From the NCBI RefSeq assembly GCF_023516595.1, contig NZ_JAMGBG010000165.1, positions 1 to 48,466 on the forward strand: a stretch of DNA of 48,466 nt. Direction: 5' to 3'. The translations under genes and the position numbers were made by a program. The notes beneath the pieces are model-generated. The model saw nothing but the letters and a program-made list of their open reading frames with translations. It had not been told where the DNA came from and did not search any database. Every line of letters begins with the position of its first letter. Position 1 is the stretch's first letter. This DNA comes from Streptomyces neyagawaensis (lineage in GTDB: Bacteria; Actinomycetota; Actinomycetes; Streptomycetales; Streptomycetaceae). Positions 9,044-15,580 of this stretch are shown one piece after another.

Positions 9044-9721
9044 GTGGAACGCGCCACAGTGATCGTTGCCATCGACGGCCCCTCCGGCACGGGCAAGTCG
9101 AGCACCTCGAAGGCCGTGGCCGCACAGCTCGGGCTGAGCTACCTCGACACGGGCGCCCAGTACCGGGCGATCACATGGTGGATGGTCACCAACGGCATCG
9201 ACATAGACGACCCGTCGGCCATCGCCGCCGTGGCCGGCAAGCCGGAGATCATCTCGGGCACCGACCCGTCCGCGCCGACCATCACGGTCGACGGCACGGA
9301 CGTCGCCGCCGCGATCCGCACCCAGGACGTCACCTCCAAGGTCAGCGCGGTCAGCGCCGTACCGGAGGTCCGCGCGCGGATCACCGAGCTCCAGCGTTCC
9401 ATCGCCGCCGACGCCGAGAACGGCATCGTCGTCGAGGGCCGCGACATCGGCACGACCGTGCTGCCGGACGCCGACCTGAAGATCTTCCTCACCGCCTCCC
9501 CGGAGGCCCGCGCGGCCCGCCGCAGCGGCGAGCTGAAGAGCACCGACGTCCAGGCGACCCGCGAGGCCCTCCTGAAGCGGGACGCCGCCGACTCCAGCCG
9601 CAAGACCTCGCCGCTCGCCAAGGCGGACGACGCGGTCGAGGTGGACACCTCGGACCTCACCCTCCAGCAGGTCATCGAGTGCGTCGTCACCCTCGTCGAG
9701 GAGAAGCGGGCGGCGAAGTGA
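9044..9721 (+). CDS. cmk: Cytidylate kinase
   Basis: Phosphorylates CMP and dCMP with ATP. The P-loop GPSGTGKSS is at residues 12-20, followed by the substrate-binding YLDTGAQYRA, VEGRDIGTTVLPDADLKIFLTAS and the lid arginines in the ARAARR segment. The length, 225 residues, is normal. The GTG at 9044 is chosen because AGGAAAGG lies about 9 bp upstream; another in-frame GTG sits 15 bp further on. The stop overlaps the acyltransferase start (GTGA). The cmk-acyltransferase-der order is conserved in actinobacteria. Confidence 0.96.
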   Translation: MERATVIVAIDGPSGTGKSSTSKAVAAQLGLSYLDTGAQYRAITWWMVTNGIDIDDPSAIAAVAGKPEIISGTDPSAPTITVDGTDVAAAIRTQDVTSKVSAVSAVPEVRARITELQRSIAADAENGIVVEGRDIGTTVLPDADLKIFLTASPEARAARRSGELKSTDVQATREALLKRDAADSSRKTSPLAKADDAVEVDTSDLTLQQVIECVVTLVEEKRAAK

Positions 9722-10413
9722 GCGAGGCGTCCTCGGAACGCGCCCCCTCGGGCCGCACCCGGTCTGCCGAGGCCCCCTCGGTACGGGGCGCCGAGGTCGG
9801 CCGGCGCATCGGCGTCGGTCTGATGTACGGGCTGTGGAAGCCGCGTGTGCTGGGCGCCTGGAAGGTCCCCACGACCGGCCCGGTGATCCTCGCGGTCAAC
9901 CACTCCCACAACATCGACGGCCCCATGGTCATGGGTGTGGCGCCCCGGCCGACGCACTTCCTCATCAAGAAGGAGGCGTTCATCGGTCCCCTCGACCCCT
10001 TCCTGCTCGGCATCGGACAGGTCAAGGTGGACCGTTCGACCGCCGACCGCACCGCCATCACCCAGGCGCTCGCCGTCCTGGAGCACGGCGGTGTGCTGGG
10101 CATCTTCCCGGAGGGCACCCGGGGCGAGGGCGACTTCGCCTCGCTGCGCGCCGGGCTCTCCTACTTCGCCGTCCGCAGCGGCGCGCCGATCGTCCCGGTG
10201 GCCGTCCTGGGAAGCACGGAGCGGCGCGGGCGGTTGATCAAGGGGCTGCCCCCGCTGCGCTCCCGCGTGGACGTCGTCTTCGGCGACCCGTTCGAGGCGG
10301 GCGACGGCAGCGGCCGCCGGACGCGCAAGGCCCTCGACGAGGCGACCGAGCGCATCCAGAAGCAGCTCGGCGCCCACCTGGACCACGCACGGCGGCTCAC
10401 CGGCCGCGCCTAA
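9718..10413 (+). CDS. 1-acyl-sn-glycerol-3-phosphate acyltransferase (PlsC-like)
   Basis: Member of the glycerolipid acyltransferase family that acylates lysophosphatidic acid or a similar acceptor at the membrane. The catalytic HX4D motif is NHSHNIDG. The second conserved block, FPEGTRGEG, binds the glycerol phosphate, and a third block, APIVPVAVLG, is present. The first 35 residues are polar and divergent. The GTG start overlaps cmk's stop by 4 bp. At 231 residues the size is typical of the soluble or peripheral members. Confidence 0.92.
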   Translation: MSEASSERAPSGRTRSAEAPSVRGAEVGRRIGVGLMYGLWKPRVLGAWKVPTTGPVILAVNHSHNIDGPMVMGVAPRPTHFLIKKEAFIGPLDPFLLGIGQVKVDRSTADRTAITQALAVLEHGGVLGIFPEGTRGEGDFASLRAGLSYFAVRSGAPIVPVAVLGSTERRGRLIKGLPPLRSRVDVVFGDPFEAGDGSGRRTRKALDEATERIQKQLGAHLDHARRLTGRA

Positions 10414-10460
10414 AACGCCGGGCGTCCGATCGGGCGCTGGGCGACACTGAGTAGTGGATT

Positions 10461-10480
10461 GGCCGGCGGACCTGCCGGCC
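10461..10480 (+). terminator. Short GC hairpin between the acyltransferase gene and der
   Basis: GGCCGGC, a 6-nt loop and GCCGGCC form a perfect 7-bp stem 48 bp after the acyltransferase stop and 42 bp before der. It may be a weak terminator or attenuator. There is no U tract, so the role is uncertain. Confidence 0.35.
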
Positions 10481-10521
10481 GCTCCACCGATCACCACGAT
10501 GAACGACGAGGTACGGACTTC

Positions 10522-11982
10522 ATGAACGACCAGTTTCCCTCCGAGCACGAGCACGGAGAGCTTGGCGACGCCGAGTACGCGGAGTTCATGGAGCTCGCCG
10601 CGGAAGAGGGCTTTGACCTGGAGGACGTCGAGGGCGCCCTCGACGAGGCGGGCCACGGCCCGCTGCCCGTCCTCGCCGTCGTCGGCCGCCCGAACGTCGG
10701 CAAGTCGACGCTCGTGAACCGCATCATCGGCCGCCGTGAGGCGGTCGTCGAGGACAAGCCCGGCGTCACCCGCGACCGTGTCACCTACGAGGCCGAGTGG
10801 GCGGGCCGCCGCTTCAAGGTCGTCGACACCGGCGGCTGGGAGCAGGACGTCCTCGGTATCGACGCCTCCGTCGCCGCCCAGGCCGAGTACGCCATCGAGG
10901 CCGCCGACGCCGTCGTCTTCGTCGTCGACGCGAAGGTGGGCGCCACCGACACCGACGAGGCCGTCGTCCGGCTGCTGCGCAAGGCCGGCAAGCCCGTGGT
11001 GCTGTGCGCCAACAAGGTCGACGGCCCGAGCGGCGAGGCCGACGCGGCGTACCTGTGGTCGCTGGGCCTCGGCGAGCCGTACCCGGTGTCCGCGCTGCAC
11101 GGCCGGGGCACCGGCGACATGCTGGACGCGGTCCTGGAGGCCCTGCCCGAGGCCCCCGCGCAGAGCTTCGGCACCGGCGTCGGCGGCCCCCGCCGGATCG
11201 CCCTGATCGGCCGCCCGAACGTCGGCAAGTCCTCCCTCCTCAACAAGGTGGCGAACGAGGAGCGCGTCGTCGTCAACGAACTCGCGGGCACCACCCGCGA
11301 CCCGGTCGACGAGCTGATCGAACTGGGCGGCGTCACCTGGAAGTTCGTCGACACGGCGGGCATCCGCAAGCGCGTCCACCTCCAGCAGGGCGCCGACTAC
11401 TACGCCTCGCTGCGCACCGCGGCCGCCGTCGAGAAGGCGGAGGTGGCGGTCATCCTCATCGACGCCTCCGAGTCGATCTCGGTGCAGGACCAGCGGATCG
11501 TCACGATGGCCGTCGAGGCGGGCCGCGCCATGGTCATCGCCTACAACAAGTGGGACACCCTCGACGAGGAGCGCCGCTACTACCTGGAGCGGGAGATCGA
11601 GACCGAGTTCGGTCAGGTCGCCTGGGCGCCCCGGGTCAATGTCTCGGCGCGTACCGGCCGGCACATGGAGAAGCTGGTCCCCGCGATCGAGACGGCCCTC
11701 GCCGGCTGGGAGACCCGGGTGCCGACGGGCCGCCTCAACGCTTTCCTCGGCGAGCTGGTCTCCGCCCATCCGCACCCGATCCGCGGCGGCAAGCAGCCCC
11801 GTATCCTCTTCGGCACCCAGGCGGGCACGAAGCCCCCGCGTTTCGTCCTCTTCGCCTCCGGCTTCATCGAGGCGGGCTACCGCCGCTTCGTCGAGCGCCG
11901 GCTGCGTGAGGAGTTCGGCTTCGAGGGCACTCCGATCCACATCTCCGTCCGCGTGCGCGAGAAGCGCGGCAAGAAGAAGTGA
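10522..11982 (+). CDS. der: Ribosome biogenesis GTPase Der (EngA)
   Basis: Essential double GTPase for 50S subunit assembly. The 486-residue protein has a 45-residue acidic N-terminal extension, then GTPase domain 1 (G1 GRPNVGKST, G3 DTGGW, G4 NKVD) and domain 2 (G1 GRPNVGKSS, G3 DTAGI, G4 NKWD). A KH-like domain follows (NAFLGELVSAHPHP onward) and a basic KKRGKKK-like tail. The start is the ATG at 10522, with GAGGT upstream; reading further upstream gives sequence unlike the family. A large perfect inverted repeat begins 46 bp after the stop. Confidence 0.96.
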   Translation: MNDQFPSEHEHGELGDAEYAEFMELAAEEGFDLEDVEGALDEAGHGPLPVLAVVGRPNVGKSTLVNRIIGRREAVVEDKPGVTRDRVTYEAEWAGRRFKVVDTGGWEQDVLGIDASVAAQAEYAIEAADAVVFVVDAKVGATDTDEAVVRLLRKAGKPVVLCANKVDGPSGEADAAYLWSLGLGEPYPVSALHGRGTGDMLDAVLEALPEAPAQSFGTGVGGPRRIALIGRPNVGKSSLLNKVANEERVVVNELAGTTRDPVDELIELGGVTWKFVDTAGIRKRVHLQQGADYYASLRTAAAVEKAEVAVILIDASESISVQDQRIVTMAVEAGRAMVIAYNKWDTLDEERRYYLEREIETEFGQVAWAPRVNVSARTGRHMEKLVPAIETALAGWETRVPTGRLNAFLGELVSAHPHPIRGGKQPRILFGTQAGTKPPRFVLFASGFIEAGYRRFVERRLREEFGFEGTPIHISVRVREKRGKKK

Positions 11983-12028
11983 CGGCGACGGGGCACGCCC
12001 GAGGGCGCATGGGCGTACACGTCTGATC

Positions 12029-12100
12029 GGACACGTACGAGGAGGGCGGCTCCCCCCAGGTCATCCGACCTACGGGGAGCCGCCCTCCTCGTACGTGTCC
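12029..12100. terminator. Perfect 27-bp inverted repeat after der
   Basis: The arm at 12029-12055 and the arm at 12074-12100 are exact reverse complements, with an 18-nt loop that itself contains AGGT/ACCT. It is long for a terminator and has no U tract. It lies between der and the MITE-like element, and would work for transcription from either side. Confidence 0.75.
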
Positions 12101-12123
12101 GCGTCGCCGGGAGTCCCCGGTCC

Positions 12124-12328
12124 AGGCCGTGTCCGCAAAGTCGCGTCGTCCGCCCGGAGGGCGGGCCCCACGGCGTCTGGTGCGTGCTCTGGGGGTACCC
12201 CCTGCTCGAAGAGCTTGGGGGAGTGCCGGGCGAAAGTCCTCGTACTGGATGTACTTGCGCTTTCGTCCGGTGCGGCGGGAGGACGTGCCAGGCGTCGCGG
12301 GGCAGACGGGACTTTGCGGACACGGCCT
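12124..12328. mobile_element. 205-bp MITE-like element with 19-bp terminal inverted repeats
   Basis: Perfect 19-bp terminal inverted repeats (12124-12142 and 12310-12328) frame a 205-bp segment with no credible coding capacity. Imperfect complementarity extends about 12 bp further in. The interior on the minus strand shares blocks with the element at 29203-29397 (GCGACGCC-GGCACGT, CGCACCGGAC, GCACGCACC). It also contains a copy of the short repeat built on CCCCCAAGCTCTTCGAGCAG. The right end overlaps the stop codon of the neighbouring minus-strand gene. No transposase is present, so mobilisation would be in trans. Confidence 0.75.
12194..12226 (-). repeat. Short dispersed repeat, copy 1 (CCCCCAAGCTCTTCGAGCAGGG core)
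   Basis: On the minus strand the core CCCCCAAGCTCTTCGAGCAG is followed by GGGGTACCCC. The sequence is self-complementary (AGCTCTTCGAGC centre and CCCCC/GGGGG flanks). The same core occurs on the plus strand at about 29249-29275. Motifs of this kind are common in Streptomyces intergenic DNA. Confidence 0.75.
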
Positions 12329-12776
12329 AGAGGCCCCGGCGCGGGTTGGGTGGCAGTGGGGACGGGATGTGGTGCATTCCCGTGTGGCCGGTGGGGATAC
12401 GGGCGACCGCCTGCCACACGGTGGTCGTCGTGGTGGTCTGCGCGGACTGGCTGTCGCGCTGGGTCGCGAGGTGCCCGGTCGAGTGCCGGGAACCGTACGA
12501 GCCGGTGCGCTGGCCGCCCGAGCCGTGCTGGAGGTTCCCGAACCCGGTGAACCCCAGCTCCTCCTCGCCGTGCCGGTCACCCGGCAGGGCCCGATAGGAC
12601 CTGACCCACTCCGCGTAGAGCGTGTCGTAGATCGGTGTGGTCGATGGGCCGCCCGAAGGGTCCTGCGCCGGCCGCATGGACGGGATCGACGAGTAGGACT
12701 GGCGGCGGGGAACGTCAAATGCGTGCACGTCTGTGCCAACGACCCCGCCGGGCAAGGGATGCGGGCCGTACACCAT
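12327..12776 (-). CDS. Conserved hypothetical protein, Tyr/Ser/Gly-rich
   Basis: I do not recognise a functional domain. The 149-residue product is rich in Ser, Thr, Gly and Pro, with short conserved-looking stretches such as TPIYDTLYAEWVRSYRALPG and GEEELGFTGFGNL, which have the codon bias of a real gene. A run of Thr (QTTTTTTVWQAV) lies near residue 115. There is no signal peptide or membrane segment. GGAGG sits 4-5 bp before the ATG at 12776. The TAG stop coincides with the edge of the MITE-like element, so the element may have set the present C-terminus. Confidence 0.7.
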   Translation of the reverse strand: MVYGPHPLPGGVVGTDVHAFDVPRRQSYSSIPSMRPAQDPSGGPSTTPIYDTLYAEWVRSYRALPGDRHGEEELGFTGFGNLQHGSGGQRTGSYGSRHSTGHLATQRDSQSAQTTTTTTVWQAVARIPTGHTGMHHIPSPLPPNPRRGL

Positions 12777-12845
12777 TCAGCCTCCGGCCCGGGACCGCGC
12801 CCCGTGCGGGGATCCGCGGGGCCCTGCCCGGGGTCGGGCCGGCCG

Positions 12846-13616
12846 TCAGGTCCCGGCGAGCGGCAGCGTCGCGGCCACCAACTTGCCGTTCGCCGCGGCC
12901 TTGTCGAGTGCCTCCCGCAGCAGGTCCTCCCGCGGCTGCCGTCCGATCGACCCGACCGGCGCCGCGAACAGCAGCACCTGCTGGTGCTTGTTCGCCGCGG
13001 CCCGCCAGCTGTCGGCGACCTGGAGCGCCTGGTGCGCCTGCCACCAGGCGACCGGGGTGCCGCCGACGGGGCCCGGCTGCAGGATGGCGTGCAGCTGGCC
13101 CATCGCGAGCAGCACCGACCAGCCGTGCAGCACGGGCGGGACGGAGTCGATCTGGGGGAGCGGCATGAAGCCCTGCTCGATGAGCAGCGGCAGGAAGTCG
13201 TCGCCGGCGCCGGTGGTGCCCGGGCGGGCGATCGGCGCGGTCGGCTCGACGACCAGCGCCGGGTGCAACTCACCGCTGAGCAGGATCAGTCCACTGGTGA
13301 CGCCGAGCACGGCCTGCTCGGGGGCGGCCTGCGGGGCCGCCGATCCGGCGATGGACCGGGCGGCGCCCTGCAGTTGTTCCTCGGTGACCTGGACGACCTG
13401 GGAGGGCAGGCAGGTGGCGTGGGCGAAGGCGAGCACGGCGGTCTCGTCGCCGACGAACAGGACGGTGCTGGTGCGCTCCTGCTCGGAGTCCCCCGGGGTA
13501 CGGCAGGACGTGCAGTCGTAGCTGCCGGGGGCGTTCTCTCCGGCGAGCAGCCGGTCGGCTTCTTCGTCGCCGATCTCGGCGCGTACCTCGTCGCTGACCT
13601 CGAGCATGCGCGGCAC
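12846..13616 (-). CDS. Conserved hypothetical protein with CxxC motif
   Basis: A 256-residue soluble protein with no named domain that I can assign with confidence. It begins with an acidic helix (VSDEVRAEIGDEEADRLLAG), then a YDCTSCRTPG segment whose CxxC could bind a metal or form a disulfide. Two related alpha/beta halves follow (TSTVLFVGDETAVLAFAHATC and VLHGWSVLLAMGQLHAILQPG), ending in a basic helical region. The GTG at 13616 has GGAG 5-6 bp upstream; an ATG 9 bp further in is the alternative. It reads as a housekeeping-type Streptomyces gene, with typical codon use. The next gene lies 69 bp downstream on the same strand. Confidence 0.75.
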   Translation of the reverse strand: MPRMLEVSDEVRAEIGDEEADRLLAGENAPGSYDCTSCRTPGDSEQERTSTVLFVGDETAVLAFAHATCLPSQVVQVTEEQLQGAARSIAGSAAPQAAPEQAVLGVTSGLILLSGELHPALVVEPTAPIARPGTTGAGDDFLPLLIEQGFMPLPQIDSVPPVLHGWSVLLAMGQLHAILQPGPVGGTPVAWWQAHQALQVADSWRAAANKHQQVLLFAAPVGSIGRQPREDLLREALDKAAANGKLVAATLPLAGT

Positions 13617-13958
13617 GGGTGGCTCCTCGGGATGCGGTGCGTGTCGGATGCCGGGTGGCGCCCGGCCCGTGAGCGCGGAGGTTCCGGCTCATGAAGGAGA
13701 CAACGGGCTTTCTGTGGCCGGAGTCACGCTCGAGAACGAATGGAATCGAACCATCCGGCGCGCAGGGTGAATCCGCTCGCGGAATCGGTTACTCCGCGTC
13801 AACTCGTTGAACTGTCCAGGCACTTGCCCCGGTGAAGTGGCTCACAGATCATCAAGGCACCTGGCCGACAAATCCGGAAATCAGCGAATGAAGTGGGTGG
13901 CCGGAATTGGTCGCTACTGGCGGTAACGATGAACTGGCCTCGGAGGACGGGCGATCAG

Positions 13959-13988
13959 TTGCTGACAACCAGTCAAGTTCCCTAGATT
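13959..13988 (+). promoter_or_regulatory. Candidate promoter for the Rpf gene
   Basis: TTGCTG (13959-13964), 18-bp spacer, TAGATT (13983-13988). This would give a leader of about 160 nt. The whole 13617-14155 interval has no credible gene. The leader contains a CTTGGGG-GA-CCCCGAG hairpin around 14121-14136 just before the ribosome-binding site. Confidence 0.4.
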
Positions 13989-14155
13989 CCCCGCCGTGTG
14001 CAACGAGCACCGCTCGGGTACGTCCGCCGGCCGCACCACAGCCAGCTCGACCGCACCACCCCGCTGGCGGACGGGGCTGAGCGCGCCCCCACGTCCTGTG
14101 CGACGCGGAGCGCGCCCCGCCTTGGGGGACCCCGAGTCCTTCGAGAGGGAACTAC

Positions 14156-14866
14156 ATGTCCGCATGTGCCGACAACACACGCGAGAACATTCGCACCACG
14201 CGGAACGCCCGTAGGGCGAAGGCGCAGGACGCCCGCAGGACACGTACGACGGCGGTCGTCGCCGGGGCCGTACTGCTCGCCCCGCTGGGACTGCTCACCG
14301 CCGCCGGCAACGCCGCCGCGGCCGACAGCGGAGTGTGGGACCGCATCGCCAAGTGCGAGAGCGGCGGCAACTGGCGCATCAACACCGGCAACGGCTACTA
14401 CGGCGGACTCCAGTTCGCCGCCACGACCTGGCGCGCTTACGGCGGCACCGCCTACGCGCCCACCGCCGACAAGGCGTCCAAGGCCCAGCAGATCGCGATC
14501 GCCACGAAGGTCCAGCGCGCCCAGGGCTGGGGCGCCTGGCCCGTCTGCTCCGCGCGCGCCGGAGCGTACGGCAGTGCCCCCGCCGCGCCCTCGAACGGTT
14601 CGGCCACCACCAGGTCCGTCCCGGCCGACAGTGCAGGGAGCGCCGCCAAGCCTTCCAAGAACGCCCCGTCGACGACGCCGTCGCGCTCCACCGGCCACCC
14701 GGACCGCAGCGCCTCCCGGGGCGACTACACCGTCCGCCGGGGCGACACCCTGAGCGGTATCGCCGCCCGGCAGGGCACCACCTGGCGGAAGATCTACGCC
14801 GCCAACAAGGCCGTCATCGGGGCCGACCCCGGTCTGATCGTGCCCGGTCAGCGCCTCGACCTCTGA
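14156..14866 (+). CDS. Resuscitation-promoting factor-like secreted muralytic enzyme with LysM
   Basis: Rpf proteins cleave peptidoglycan and promote spore germination or exit from dormancy. The 236-residue protein has a long basic N-region and a hydrophobic signal segment (TAVVAGAVLLAPLGLLTAAG) ending at AAAAD near residue 57. The lysozyme-like Rpf domain starts at SGVWDRIAKCESGGNW; the glutamate in CESGG is the catalytic residue, and GGLQFAATTW completes the signature. A Ser/Thr/Pro linker leads to a C-terminal LysM domain (YTVRRGDTLSGIAARQG) for cell-wall binding. The ATG has GAGAGGGA 5 bp upstream. A long leader precedes it, as in other Streptomyces rpf genes under riboswitch control, but I could not match the c-di-AMP riboswitch consensus here. 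Confidence 0.92.
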   Translation: MSACADNTRENIRTTRNARRAKAQDARRTRTTAVVAGAVLLAPLGLLTAAGNAAAADSGVWDRIAKCESGGNWRINTGNGYYGGLQFAATTWRAYGGTAYAPTADKASKAQQIAIATKVQRAQGWGAWPVCSARAGAYGSAPAAPSNGSATTRSVPADSAGSAAKPSKNAPSTTPSRSTGHPDRSASRGDYTVRRGDTLSGIAARQGTTWRKIYAANKAVIGADPGLIVPGQRLDL

Positions 14867-14888
14867 GCACCCTCCCGGCACCGTGCCC

Positions 14889-14926
14889 GCGGGTCCCGTC
14901 CGGCGCGCCGCCCGGACGGGACCCGC
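14889..14926. terminator. Perfect 15-bp hairpin between convergent rpf and ABC genes
   Basis: Arms 14889-14903 and 14912-14926 are exact complements with an 8-nt loop. The position between two 3' ends suits a bidirectional terminator. Confidence 0.85.
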
Positions 14927-14941
14927 GCCCTTCTCCCGCGC

Positions 14942-15580
14942 TCAGGGCAGTTCGGCGGCCTCGCCGCAGAACGCCACCGTGCCGCGCCGCAGCTCGTAGA
15001 CCAGCGCGGAAGCCTCCCGGAGTGCCGACGGCAGGCGCTGCTCGGCGACGACCACACAGGCGTCCAGACCGCTCAGCAGGGCGTAGGTGCGGGCCGCGAC
15101 CGCCGGTGACAAGCCCTGGGCCGGCTCGTCGACGAGGACGACACGCGCGCGTGCCAGGAGGGCACGGGAGAGCGCGAGCATGCGTTGCTCGCCGCCGGAG
15201 AGGGTTCCGGCGCGGCGGGGGAGCAGCGGTTCGAGCGCCGGGTACGCCTCCAGGGCGGGGGAGACGTCCCGCGCGGCGAGTTCGAGGTTCTCGCGCACGG
15301 TGAGCGAGCCGAAGACCGCCCGCCGCTCGGGTACGAGGACGAGGCCCCGCCTGGCCCGCTCGTACGCCGGCAGCCGGGTGATGTCGGTGCCGTCCCACTC
15401 CACGGCCCCGGCGGAGAGCGGGACCGTGCCCGCGAGGGCCCCGAGCGCGGTCGTCCGACCGGAGCCGTTGCGGCCCAGCAGGACGGTCAGACCGGGGCCC
15501 GGCGCGGCGACGGTGAGGCCGTGCAGGGCCTCCAGGGGGCCGTAGCGGACGCGGGCGCCCCGGAGCGCGATGAGGGTCAT
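14942..15580 (-). CDS. Branched-chain-type ABC transporter ATP-binding protein (LivF-like)
   Basis: One of the two ATPases of a high-affinity branched-chain amino acid or amide-type importer. At 212 residues it is slightly short for LivF. The Walker A reads GRNGSGRTT (residues 36-44), so the invariant lysine is arginine at position 42. The other motifs look normal: Q-loop region LVPERRAVFGSLTVRENL, signature LSGGEQRMLALSRAL, Walker B VVLVDEPAQGLS. The H-switch region has EQ in place of His, as in other LivF proteins. The ATG overlaps the stop of the upstream fusion gene (ATGA). Confidence 0.92.
   Translation of the reverse strand: MTLIALRGARVRYGPLEALHGLTVAAPGPGLTVLLGRNGSGRTTALGALAGTVPLSAGAVEWDGTDITRLPAYERARRGLVLVPERRAVFGSLTVRENLELAARDVSPALEAYPALEPLLPRRAGTLSGGEQRMLALSRALLARARVVLVDEPAQGLSPAVAARTYALLSGLDACVVVAEQRLPSALREASALVYELRRGTVAFCGEAAELP

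Noticed and set aside
12129..12330. Small coding frames within the MITE-like element
   Set aside because: Frames exist on both strands but they read through inverted repeats and the short palindrome, have no ribosome-binding site and follow no consistent codon bias.
13740..14155. c-di-AMP (ydaO) riboswitch in the Rpf leader
   Set aside because: Some Streptomyces rpf genes have this riboswitch, and GGGTGAATCCG occurs at about 13767. But the upstream CGCTAA/GGGGGAACC blocks and the downstream CCGAATCCGNCAGCTAA block are not found in the right order, so I do not call it.
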